DNA of 15,177 nucleotides from Loki-b32 sp048941605 (lineage in GTDB: Archaea > Asgardarchaeota > Lokiarchaeia > Sigyniarchaeales > SOKP01): contig JBHLNL010000064.1 in assembly GCA_048941605.1 (NCBI GenBank), positions 1-15,177 on the forward strand, given 5' to 3'. This document shows positions 8,115-15,177 of this stretch, one piece after another; within the stretch, counting starts at the first letter, position 1, and every line of letters begins with the position of its first letter. Position numbers and translations under genes: made by a program. The notes under the pieces are model-generated. The model was not told where the DNA came from, ran no database searches, and saw nothing but the letters and a program-made list of their open reading frames with translations.

Positions 8115-8621
8115 ATGTCAATTTTCCTTAAAGAATTTAAATTCAAAAAAACTCCAATTAAAATAACATATTTTGATCGTGAACCATTAAAATTAAGTAA
8201 TGAATTCATTTTTTTTCATAATAAAAGCAAATTTAGAAAAGAATTAAATCAACTCCAGTATTTAATTAAATCCTACACTAAGATAGCTTTACACGCAGCG
8301 GGTATAAGGGATTCCTATTTAAAAGAAGAACATTCAGAAAAATGGTTAATAATTTTATTCACTACACCAGAAACAGTTAAAAAATCTAATGAGATTCTAG
8401 GTAGACATTCTGAATTAGAATTAAAGTCAGGATGTTTTTATCTTCATACAACTTCGGAATATATCCTATTGTTATCAAAAGATATGGTTGGGTTAAAAAA
8501 GGGGATAGAAGCTATGGAAAATATTTTAACACAGGTTTTAGCAGATTATATGAATCAAAACAGATTCGATGATTATATCAAGGTTTGCTCTTTTGAATTA
8601 TCAGATTGTATCAAATCTTAG
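8115..8621 (+). CDS. Orphan protein resembling the GH20 N-terminal (non-catalytic) domain
   Basis: This 168-residue soluble protein has no signal peptide or membrane segment. Its pattern resembles the small alpha/beta domain that precedes the catalytic barrel in family 20 hexosaminidases and similar glycosidases. It has beta strands near residues 14-19 and 28-34 and a helix near 38-53 ending in TKIAL. Another strand lies at 77-83 (WLIILFT). The tail has the order GCFYLHTTSEYILLLSKD (105-122), then MVGLKKGIEAMENILTQVL (123-141). This mirrors the family's aromatic-x-Leu strand, a hydrophobic strand, then Gly-Leu-x-x-Gly and a helix. The protein stops where the catalytic barrel would begin, so no glycosidase activity is expected from it alone. 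It converges with the glucan phosphorylase gene 43 bases away. This reading rests on fold pattern only; otherwise the protein is hypothetical. Confidence 0.6.
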   Translation: MSIFLKEFKFKKTPIKITYFDREPLKLSNEFIFFHNKSKFRKELNQLQYLIKSYTKIALHAAGIRDSYLKEEHSEKWLIILFTTPETVKKSNEILGRHSELELKSGCFYLHTTSEYILLLSKDMVGLKKGIEAMENILTQVLADYMNQNRFDDYIKVCSFELSDCIKS

Positions 8622-8637
8622 AAAAATAAATATTCAG

Positions 8638-8664
8638 AAAAATAGGATTAAAAAGAAAAAGAAT
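8638..8664 (-). terminator. T-rich termination region after glgP
   Basis: On the minus strand the sequence directly after the glgP stop is T-rich (AATTCTTTTTCTTTTTAATCC on the plus-strand complement of about 8640-8660). This suits the T-tract termination used in archaea. No GC-rich stem is present. The 43-base convergent gap also serves the plus-strand gene. Confidence 0.35.
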
Positions 8665-10383
8665 TTAAGCCATATATTTCCAAGGTCTTTGCCTTTTTAA
8701 ACGATATGCTCTATTTGCATAATCGGAAATCATTCTATGTGTGTTAAAATATGCAGCTAATGAGATTGAGTTCTTTTGACGGAAGATCCATTCATCATGA
8801 TTCATATAAGTAGGAATTATTTCATTTTCTAAGATCTCATATATTGCTTTGGAGTCAATATCCCAATCATTAGAAACTCCTGGATCATTAGGATTTGAAT
8901 CATCAGGCCCAATAGCCCAACCAGCAAGCGAATTCATTTTATATCCCTCTAACCACCATCCATCTTGCACACTAAGATTTGGAACACCATTCAAAGCTGC
9001 TTTCATTCCACTTGTACCACTCGCTTCACGATATCTATTAGGTGTGTTAAGCCAAACATCTACACCAGATATAAGCATATGAGAGAGATCCATATTGTAA
9101 TTCTCCATCATTACTACTTTTACTCCATAATTATCATAAAGGTACTGTCCAGATTCATGAATCTTCTTAATATAGTCCTTCCCTGTTTCATCTTTTGGAT
9201 GAGCTTTCCCAGCAAAAATGAATTGTACAGCGTTTTTGCATATTTTTCCTAATCTATCAATATCATGAAATATTAGAATTGCTCTTTTATAGGTCGCAAA
9301 ACGTCGAGCAAATCCTATAGTGATCAGTTCTTCATCTAATAAGTTCCAACTGTGCCCTTTTTGATAATTAATTAAATTGAATTTATTTTCAATATGAGCA
9401 TCAAATAAGTCTAAATCATCAAGCTCGATAGCATTTTCAAGAACCTGAGGATTAGCCCTCCAGTTTGGCCATTTTCGGCCAAATAATTTTCGGAAAGGTT
9501 TGGAAACCCAAAAAGGTAAGTGTATCCCATTAGTAATATAATCAATTTCATATTGCGGAAACATTTTTCTAGATATATCCCCATGTTTTCTTGCTACGGC
9601 ATTTCTATACCTTGAAAGAGCCATACCTAAAAATGTCATATTAAATTCACCATTATCATCTGCTAATTTTCGGATTTCTTTTGGCATCCTACTTTCAAAT
9701 ACTTTATTAACTAAATCTTGTTTGAAGCGATCATGACCTGCTGGTACGGGAGTATGAGTCGTAAATACAACTTTTTCTTTTACTTTTTCAATACTTCCTA
9801 ATTGATTATATAATTCTAGAGTAGAAAAAGAACCGTGACCCTCATTAAGATGATAAGTTTTAATATTATTATAACCTAATGATTCTAAAAGTCTAACTCC
9901 TCCAATTCCTAAAATTATCTCTTGCACAATTCTATTCCAACGACTAGTACTATCATATAAAGACCCTGTCATTTTTTTCATCCAATCCTCATTACCTTCG
10001 ACGTCAGTTGTTAGAAGATAAATAGGCAATACATGTCCGGATTGACCAATTACACGATAAAGCCAAGCGCTAACAAGAGCATCTTTATTTTCAATCTTCA
10101 CAGTAATAGGTTTTTCTACTTTATCAAACTCATAATAGAAATTCCAAGCGATTTCCTTTTCCTTTTGATCCCCATATTCATTGAAGAATTGATAAAAATA
10201 ACCAGAACTATAACATAAACAGATTCCAACCATTGGTATCTCTAAATCTGCAGCTGACCTTACAGTGTCACCAGATAACACACCTAAGCCACCAGAATAA
10301 GTAGGAATGTTGCTATCAATAGCAATTTCCATGGAAATATATGCGACAGTAGTATTTGATTTTAAATCATCATCAATTTCCAT
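8665..10383 (-). CDS. glgP: Alpha-glucan (glycogen/maltodextrin) phosphorylase, short form, GT35
   Basis: This PLP-dependent enzyme cleaves alpha-1,4-glucans with phosphate to release glucose-1-phosphate, so it would mobilise stored glycogen in the cytoplasm. Motifs in order are VAYISMEIA (13-21), PTYSGGLGVLSGDTVRSAADL (27-47), NEGHGSFSTLE (180-190) and THTPVPAGHDRF (209-220). These are followed by ITNGIHLPFW (283-292), ARRFATYKRA (359-368), and EASGTSGMKAALNG (453-466) with Lys461 as the expected PLP lysine. SVQDGWWLEG closes the site at 471-480. At 572 residues it is the short archaeal/thermophile type; it lacks the extra N-terminal domain of the roughly 800-residue enzymes and starts almost at the first catalytic-fold strand. 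The ATG at 10383 is preceded by GTGGGAT about 6-12 bases upstream, a weak ribosome-binding candidate. No glycogen synthase or debranching gene lies in the window. Confidence 0.95.
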   Translation of the reverse strand: MEIDDDLKSNTTVAYISMEIAIDSNIPTYSGGLGVLSGDTVRSAADLEIPMVGICLCYSSGYFYQFFNEYGDQKEKEIAWNFYYEFDKVEKPITVKIENKDALVSAWLYRVIGQSGHVLPIYLLTTDVEGNEDWMKKMTGSLYDSTSRWNRIVQEIILGIGGVRLLESLGYNNIKTYHLNEGHGSFSTLELYNQLGSIEKVKEKVVFTTHTPVPAGHDRFKQDLVNKVFESRMPKEIRKLADDNGEFNMTFLGMALSRYRNAVARKHGDISRKMFPQYEIDYITNGIHLPFWVSKPFRKLFGRKWPNWRANPQVLENAIELDDLDLFDAHIENKFNLINYQKGHSWNLLDEELITIGFARRFATYKRAILIFHDIDRLGKICKNAVQFIFAGKAHPKDETGKDYIKKIHESGQYLYDNYGVKVVMMENYNMDLSHMLISGVDVWLNTPNRYREASGTSGMKAALNGVPNLSVQDGWWLEGYKMNSLAGWAIGPDDSNPNDPGVSNDWDIDSKAIYEILENEIIPTYMNHDEWIFRQKNSISLAAYFNTHRMISDYANRAYRLKRQRPWKYMA

Positions 10384-10434
10384 ATTAATCCCACATTTTA
10401 AAGTTTATTTCAGAAATATAATTGATATATCGAT

Positions 10435-10444
10435 TTTTATATAA
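10435..10444 (-). promoter_or_regulatory. Probable TATA box of glgP
   Basis: On the minus strand TTATATAAAA lies about 52-61 bases before the glgP ATG. A transcript starting about 25 bases after it would have a leader near 30 bases, which would include the GTGGGAT ribosome-binding candidate. This is judged on sequence alone. Confidence 0.35.
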
Positions 10445-10536
10445 TACTTTTAAAATCCATAGTTTAAAATCTTATCCTAATAAAAAATTGATAGAATACA
10501 ATAATAATAAAAAGAATAAAATAAAGAAAACAAAAT

Positions 10537-11178
10537 TTAGATTTTTAGTGGTTCGCCACCTTCTTCCAATATTTCTACCTTAATACTTGGATCCTTTTTC
10601 TCGAGTAATTCCTTGAATTTGCTTAGATCTTTACCCCAATTGTGCATAGGAATTGCGATTTTAGGTTTTACATCTATGATGGAGTCAGTTGCTTCGTCAA
10701 AGTCCATTGTATATGTCCCTCCACAAGGCATCAATGCAACAGTAATATTTCGATTAGCTAAATCTTTCATTTCTGGGATTCTTTCAGTATCTCCTGCATG
10801 ATATATGCTCTTATCTTCTGCTGTAACTATAATTCCTGCCCACTCATTCCTTTTTGGGTGGTTTGGTTTTTTTATATTATAAGCAGGAACTAATTCGATA
10901 GAAAGGTCTTTGTAGTCAAATGAGTCTCCTAATTTCAGTGGTTTGCCATCAAATTTTTGTAAACTGCTAGCAATACTCTCAGGTCCTATGACAACCGTAT
11001 CATCTCTCATCAGAGTTTTTATACTGCCTGAATCAAAATGATCTCCATGAGAATGAGAAGAAACAATTATATCCGCCTTTTCTTCTCCTTTTTTTATTTG
11101 ATAAGGATCAAGGTAAATAATTCTGCCGCTAGGTGTTTTTATTTTAAAGGCAGCATGGCCAAGCCAAGTAATTTCCAT
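10537..11178 (-). CDS. Metal-dependent hydrolase, UPF0173 / metallo-beta-lactamase fold
   Basis: The protein belongs to the metallo-beta-lactamase fold hydrolases of the UPF0173 (YtkL/UlaG-like) type, whose substrates are mostly unknown. Numbering from the ATG start chosen here, ITWLGHAAF lies at 3-11, LDPY at 23-26, and the metal motif SHSHGDH at 41-47 (His42, His44, Asp46, His47). Further ligands are in YHAGDTE (His127, Asp130) and in MHNW (His179). The 213-residue length is typical. The start was set at ATG 11178 rather than the in-frame GTG at 11187. GAGGTGA at 11184-11190 is a strong Shine-Dalgarno at the right spacing for the ATG, and the GTG falls inside it. The neighbours do not reveal the substrate. 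Confidence 0.9.
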   Translation of the reverse strand: MEITWLGHAAFKIKTPSGRIIYLDPYQIKKGEEKADIIVSSHSHGDHFDSGSIKTLMRDDTVVIGPESIASSLQKFDGKPLKLGDSFDYKDLSIELVPAYNIKKPNHPKRNEWAGIIVTAEDKSIYHAGDTERIPEMKDLANRNITVALMPCGGTYTMDFDEATDSIIDVKPKIAIPMHNWGKDLSKFKELLEKKDPSIKVEILEEGGEPLKI

Positions 11179-11183
11179 TTGTT

Positions 11184-11190
11184 TCACCTC
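11184..11190 (-). promoter_or_regulatory. Strong ribosome-binding site GAGGTGA
   Basis: GAGGTGA on the minus strand is followed by AACAA and then ATG, an ideal spacing. It is the only textbook Shine-Dalgarno noticed before a gene in the window. It decides the start of the UPF0173 hydrolase, because the upstream in-frame GTG is part of this site. Confidence 0.75.
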
Positions 11191-11298
11191 TTAATTATTT
11201 TGTAGATGTGAGTATAATTTAATATTATGAATTACTCCCTTAAAATAATAATGAAATGAGAAGTGAGTTATATAACCCTAAAAAAATTTTCTCTACCT

Positions 11299-11661
11299 TT
11301 ACTCTTTATCCTCAAAATTCCATTCAGGGTTTTCGAGAGTAATTTTCTTACTAATCCCTTGAATATCTTCTTTAACTATATCAAGATCTCTGGATCTTTC
11401 TAAGAATAATTCATTTTGAAAATTAGGAATTCCATTTATAGAAATAGGTTTTTTAATAAGATTAAGAGGTGTTGGATTAATTTTTTTTAATGCTAATTCA
11501 TCTGATAAATTATTTTCAAGATTCAAATTTCTCCTATGAACTAAATCATTTGCTTTAAGAAAATTTGTCTTTTTTAAATTGATCCTATTTAATGGCAAGG
11601 TAGAATTTATAATACGGCAAGTAGGGCAATTAATTTCATCTAACCCGTGTATACAAGTCAT
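11299..11661 (-). CDS. Small protein with N-terminal CxH...CxxC putative zinc site
   Basis: I do not recognise a named family for this 120-residue protein. The first 15 residues contain Cys3-x-His5 and Cys12-Pro-Thr-Cys15, spaced like a compact zinc-binding site. The remaining 105 residues have no further Cys and are rich in Asn, Leu, Lys and Ile with several Pro. They show short leucine/asparagine stretches (RRNLNLENN, NPTPLNLIKKP) and a charged acidic end. That part is probably largely disordered or extended, perhaps binding a partner protein. There is no signal peptide or membrane segment. It lies 120 bases upstream of the hydrolase on the same strand and is divergent from the acyl-CoA synthetase. 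My impression is that similar CxHG...CxxC leaders start other small archaeal, including Asgard, proteins; this is unverified recollection. Confidence 0.65.
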   Translation of the reverse strand: MTCIHGLDEINCPTCRIINSTLPLNRINLKKTNFLKANDLVHRRNLNLENNLSDELALKKINPTPLNLIKKPISINGIPNFQNELFLERSRDLDIVKEDIQGISKKITLENPEWNFEDKE

Positions 11662-11859
11662 ATTTTCTCTTATTTATTTTATTCAAGTTCTTAGTATATC
11701 GAATTATTATTATCTTTTAATTCTTTTTATTATAATTTCTTAATTATTATCAGATCTCTTTAAAGTACAATATAAATTTAATATATCTACTAAACAAGGT
11801 TATTTTTTATAAACTTTATAAATTTAAGCTAATTTTAACTAGACATCTAATGTATAAAT

Positions 11860-11870
11860 TTTATATATTA
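11860..11870 (+). promoter_or_regulatory. Probable TATA box of the acyl-CoA synthetase gene
   Basis: TTTATATATTA lies about 32-42 bases before the ATG at 11902. A start about 25 bases downstream would give a leader of roughly ten bases, in keeping with the lack of a Shine-Dalgarno there. The rest of the 240-base divergent gap (11662-11901) is plain AT-rich DNA, and I see no other gene in it. Confidence 0.4.
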
Positions 11871-11901
11871 TCCAATAAGAACAATTTCTAAGTGAAATAA
11901 G

Positions 11902-13668
11902 ATGTCAGAATGGCAAGTAAAAGAAGAAAAAGCATGGTTTAAGAAATGGTGGCCAAAAGAAACACCAAAAAATCATAAATTTGAGAAAATTTCATTAGGA
12001 GAGTTTTTCGAAAGACAAAGAAAGAAATATGCTAATGAAAGGATGATGTGGTTTATTGATTCTTGGATGACTTATGAGGAAGCGGGACAAGCTATAGATT
12101 CTTTAGCTACATCCCTTCATAAATTAGGTGTAAAAAAAGGAGATGTTGTAGCATTTTTAATGCCAAATTGTTTTCAATATGTAATTAGTTTTTATGCTAC
12201 AGTAAAGTTAGGAGCTATTGCAACTGGTGTAAACCCTACTTATAAACCTTTAGAAGTGTTACATCATTTAAAACTTACAAGTGCAAAGGTATTAATTACG
12301 TTAGATGCTTTATATGGTGAGTTGGCACGCCCAATAATTAACAAAACCAATGTTGAGATGGTTATATATACAAATATTGCAGATTTAGCATCAGGATTAT
12401 CAGGATTGAAGAAAACCTTAGGAAAATTGATCGGAAAAATCCCAAAAGGTAAAGTTGATTTTCCAAGTGCAATTAATTTTATGGATCTTCTTAATACTGA
12501 ACCTGATCTTCCAAAAGTAGAATTTGATCCTACAGAACATACCGCAACTTATATTATGACTGGAGGAACAACTGGAGTTCCTAAAGCAACAATATTAACA
12601 CATTTTAACTTAGTTTCTAACGCTATTCAATGTGTTTTGTGGGTTGGTGGTGAAGACCCTGGTGTAGGAGATATTGGAGCACTTCCTTTATTTCACTCAT
12701 TTGCAATGACAGCAGTTATGAATGTAGCTATAGGTTTAGGTGGTTGGATAATGTTGTTCCCCAGACCACCACCAACAGGCGAGTTTTTAAAGGAGATTAC
12801 TCATGTAGATGCTCCAAAAGGTCTGTTTTATGCAGGTGCTGAAATATTATTTAAAAGAATAGCAGATTTTCCAGATCTAAAGAAATTTCCAGGATTAATG
12901 GGTAGGTTAAGACTTTGTATTTCAGGTGCAGGTCCCTTACATGCTCCTGTACAGAAATCATTCCAAGAAAATACAGGTGGAAAAATCGTGGAAGGATATG
13001 GTCTTTCAGAAGCTAGTCCTGTAGTAAGTGCAGGTAATTTATTTGGAGAAAGTCCAATTGGATGTATTGGAATGCCATTTCCAGGTACAGATTGGGCTAT
13101 ATTTGATGTAGATGACTTTGAAAAAGGACCAATTGCAATTGGATTGACAGAATCAAAATATGGCGAGGAAAATACTGGTGAAATTTGTGTTTGTGGCCCC
13201 CAAGTTATGAAAGGATATTTAAATCAACCAGAAGAAACTGTAGAAACATTGAAAAAATGGGATGGTCGAACGTGGTTATTAACTGGAGATATTGGATTCA
13301 TGAATGAAGATGGGACAATTGCTATAAGAGACAGAAAGAAACAATTAATTAAAGTTGCTGGTCATTCTGTCTTTCCTGCAGAAGTTGAAACCATGCTTAT
13401 GAGTCATGAAGCAGTTTCAGAAGCAGCAGTTGCTGGTTTACCTGATCCAGGAGGTAAAGTTGGTGAGATCACAAAAGCATGGGTTTCTTTAAAACCTGAA
13501 TATAAGGGTAAAATTACAGGAGAAGATTTAATAGCGTGGACTGAAAAGAATTTGACCAAATGGAAATGTCCTGCTATGATCGATATCATTGACGAAATTC
13601 CTAAAAGTGTTATGGGAAAAGTCGAAAGACGCACTCTTCAAGAAGCAGATCCATTATTTAAAAAATAA
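11902..13668 (+). CDS. fadD: Long-chain acyl-CoA synthetase (AMP-forming ligase, FadD-like)
   Basis: It activates a carboxylic acid, probably a fatty acid, with ATP and joins it to coenzyme A through an acyl-adenylate. The 588 residues carry all the core motifs of the adenylate-forming family. These are the phosphate-binding loop TGGTTGVPKATILTH (220-234), LPLFHSFAMT (261-270), EGYGLSEASPV (364-374) and TGDIGFMNEDG (461-471). The hinge and C-terminal domain begin at RDRKKQLIKVAGHSVFPAEV (477-496). The catalytic Lys573 lies in MGKVERRTL (571-579). The N-terminus, with many Trp, is like that of archaeal and bacterial fatty acyl-CoA synthetases. No signal peptide is present, so it is cytoplasmic or membrane-associated. 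Chain length cannot be read from sequence. It is followed after 67 bases by an MFS transporter on the same strand, with a T tract between them. Confidence 0.92.
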   Translation: MSEWQVKEEKAWFKKWWPKETPKNHKFEKISLGEFFERQRKKYANERMMWFIDSWMTYEEAGQAIDSLATSLHKLGVKKGDVVAFLMPNCFQYVISFYATVKLGAIATGVNPTYKPLEVLHHLKLTSAKVLITLDALYGELARPIINKTNVEMVIYTNIADLASGLSGLKKTLGKLIGKIPKGKVDFPSAINFMDLLNTEPDLPKVEFDPTEHTATYIMTGGTTGVPKATILTHFNLVSNAIQCVLWVGGEDPGVGDIGALPLFHSFAMTAVMNVAIGLGGWIMLFPRPPPTGEFLKEITHVDAPKGLFYAGAEILFKRIADFPDLKKFPGLMGRLRLCISGAGPLHAPVQKSFQENTGGKIVEGYGLSEASPVVSAGNLFGESPIGCIGMPFPGTDWAIFDVDDFEKGPIAIGLTESKYGEENTGEICVCGPQVMKGYLNQPEETVETLKKWDGRTWLLTGDIGFMNEDGTIAIRDRKKQLIKVAGHSVFPAEVETMLMSHEAVSEAAVAGLPDPGGKVGEITKAWVSLKPEYKGKITGEDLIAWTEKNLTKWKCPAMIDIIDEIPKSVMGKVERRTLQEADPLFKK

Positions 13669-13670
13669 AT

Positions 13671-13695
13671 AATTTTTTTTATCTTTTCTATTTTA
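13671..13695 (+). terminator. T-tract termination region after the acyl-CoA synthetase
   Basis: A run of eight T (13673-13680) is followed by a further T/C-rich stretch directly after the stop codon. This matches the T-run intrinsic termination known in archaea. No stem is needed or seen. It suggests that the MFS gene has its own promoter, perhaps with the gatataatca stretch near 13711 as its TATA region. Confidence 0.4.
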
Positions 13696-13735
13696 ATTTC
13701 ATAAACTTTTGATATAATCATTAATTCATTTTTGC

Positions 13736-15046
13736 ATGCAGTCAATACCAACTAAACACACCTTCACCCATTATATTTTCTTTTGGATAGGGCAATTAAT
13801 TTCAATGTTAGGTTCCTCTATTACTCGTTTTGTTATTATTACATGGATAGGTAAAGAAACATTAAGCCCTACTTTCCTATCTATTGCATATTTTTTGACT
13901 GCAATTCCAATGGTAATCATACCACCCCTAATTGGAGTATTTATTGATAGATGGAACAGAAAAATTACTATTGTACTAGTTGATTCACTTCAAGCTTTCA
14001 CAACTTTTTTAATGATATTATTTTTTGCTGCTAACATTGTTAACTATTGGCTTATTATTTCCCTGAATGTAATGCGAGCAATTTGTCAAGCAATACATTT
14101 TCCTACCGTAAATGCTATAATTCCAATAATGATCCCTAAGAAACATCTAAGTCGGATGAACGCTATCAATTATTTATTTACGGGGGGTATTCAGATAATT
14201 GGGCCTATAATGGGAGGAATTTTTCTTACTATTATTGAGAATAATCCTTTTATAAAAATAGAACATATTCTTTGGATTGATGTTATCACATTTGGGATAG
14301 CAGTCATTCCGCTATTGTTAATTACTATTCCCTCGATTCCTTCTAGTACAAAACAAAATATGAAGGTACCATTTATAAAAGACTTCAAATTTGGATTAAA
14401 AGTTCTAAAGTCAGTAAAAAGCTTTCTAATTTTAATTATTTTTATATCCTTTATCAATCTCTTAAATATGCCTTTTACTACTCAGATGTTGTTATTTGTT
14501 TTGATAAATCATTCAGGCCAGGTTTTAGATTATTCTCTGATAATTGCATTATTCCAAATTGGTTTTGTGATAGGAGCGGTTGTAGCCTTAGTCAAAAAAC
14601 ATTGGAAACATAAAGAATTAATAATTTTGTATTCATGCTTTATTGGTATTGCGGGTTACTCACTTTTAACCCTTGCTCCAAGAGGTTATTTTATTGTAAT
14701 GGCATTTGGGGCCTTAATCCATGCTTCTATGATTCCGCTTGCCAACACGATGTTTCTTACAATCCTTCAAACTAAAATTCCTGCGGAAACCCAAGGTAGA
14801 GTATTTTCAATTGTAGCTAGCATTGCTGCTGCTGTCACTCCAATCGGAATGATAATTTCTGGGCCAATAGCAGATCTAATTGGAATTCAATTACTTTTCG
14901 TATTTGCTTTATATTTACAATTTGTTGCTATTGTGATAACATGGTATTTCACTGATCTCAAAAATATTATTAAAACAGAATCTAAGCTAGAGATGATGAA
15001 AGAGAAAGAAGTAATACAAATAAGACCCGAACAAATTGAATTTTAA
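13736..15046 (+). CDS. MFS transporter, MFS_3-type exporter
   Basis: This 436-residue integral membrane protein has about 12 hydrophobic segments and is expected to export a small molecule by proton antiport. Subfamily marks are FFWIGQLISMLGSSITRF (15-32) in the first helix and the MFS loop signature GVFIDRWNRK (67-76). It also has RMNAINYLFTGGIQIIGPIMGG (140-161, the helix 5 region). The second half shows the motif PAETQGRVFS (349-358), usual in macrolide and siderophore exporter relatives. A charged cytoplasmic linker lies near 200-228 and a 30-residue hydrophilic tail ends the protein. Length and order are intact. The substrate cannot be read from sequence, and drug resistance should not be assumed. 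The ATG at 13736 gives a short polar N-terminus before the first helix. The 131 bases after it (15047-15177) are AT-rich with T runs, and no gene is seen. Confidence 0.88.
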   Translation: MQSIPTKHTFTHYIFFWIGQLISMLGSSITRFVIITWIGKETLSPTFLSIAYFLTAIPMVIIPPLIGVFIDRWNRKITIVLVDSLQAFTTFLMILFFAANIVNYWLIISLNVMRAICQAIHFPTVNAIIPIMIPKKHLSRMNAINYLFTGGIQIIGPIMGGIFLTIIENNPFIKIEHILWIDVITFGIAVIPLLLITIPSIPSSTKQNMKVPFIKDFKFGLKVLKSVKSFLILIIFISFINLLNMPFTTQMLLFVLINHSGQVLDYSLIIALFQIGFVIGAVVALVKKHWKHKELIILYSCFIGIAGYSLLTLAPRGYFIVMAFGALIHASMIPLANTMFLTILQTKIPAETQGRVFSIVASIAAAVTPIGMIISGPIADLIGIQLLFVFALYLQFVAIVITWYFTDLKNIIKTESKLEMMKEKEVIQIRPEQIEF

Positions 15047-15177
15047 TTGTCTTTTATTAATTCCCTTTTCTTTAAGTTAGTAATTTAATTATTGAATAAA
15101 TTTTAATTTCTGGTATAATTCTTTAAAAATATCAATAAATGTTATATTTTTGATTATATTTTTTAATTTTTATAATG

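Noticed and set aside
7976..8209. 77-residue minus-strand frame overlapping dus and the 168-residue gene
   Set aside because: It overlaps the start of dus and the start of the 168-residue gene and spans the probable divergent promoter. It has no domain pattern.
8849..9252. Two plus-strand open frames opposite glgP
   Set aside because: Both lie inside a conserved enzyme gene whose motifs are intact on the minus strand; no family features are seen in them.
13404..13634. 76-residue minus-strand frame within the acyl-CoA synthetase
   Set aside because: It is antisense to the conserved C-terminal domain of the synthetase, which is clearly the coding strand.

Overview
The window is strongly AT-rich, roughly 70% A+T by eye. 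It looks like an archaeal chromosome segment. The signs are AT-rich TATA-like boxes close to start codons, few Shine-Dalgarno sequences, an archaeal-style MtnA, the short archaeal/thermophile form of alpha-glucan phosphorylase, and a very long glycosylation-rich surface protein built of Ig-like repeats. The style, including a small CxH...CxxC protein, resembles Asgard archaea of the Lokiarchaeia type. That placement is an inference from protein style, not from a marker gene. No tRNA, rRNA, CRISPR array or mobile element was seen. No gene-free stretch exceeds 300 bases; the longest is 240 bases at 11662-11901.

Layout from left to right. (1) Plus strand, 217-1508: mtnA (methylthioribose-1-phosphate isomerase, methionine salvage), followed closely by a 75-residue protein with two membrane segments. 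(2) Minus strand, 1534-8007: a tRNA-dihydrouridine synthase followed by a giant 1769-residue secreted, membrane-anchored surface protein. Eighteen Ig-like units fill the giant protein, and twelve of them are near-identical 92-residue (276-base) copies. (3) Plus strand, 8115-8621: an orphan 168-residue protein resembling the non-catalytic N-terminal domain of family 20 type glycosidases. (4) Minus strand, 8665-11661: short-form alpha-glucan phosphorylase, a UPF0173-type metallo-beta-lactamase-fold hydrolase with a clear Shine-Dalgarno start, and a small putative zinc-binding protein. (5) Plus strand, 11902-15046: a long-chain acyl-CoA synthetase followed by an MFS exporter.

The genes do not form one pathway. 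They are short transcription units of mostly housekeeping type: methionine salvage, tRNA modification, storage-glucan breakdown and fatty-acid activation. The exceptional element is the surface protein. Its internal repeats show concerted evolution, with two interchangeable sequence versions of one segment shuffled along the array and about 70 potential N-glycosylation sites. The two least understood small proteins (168 and 120 residues) are the other places where something undescribed may lie. I found no evidence for a new multi-gene defence or mobile system here.
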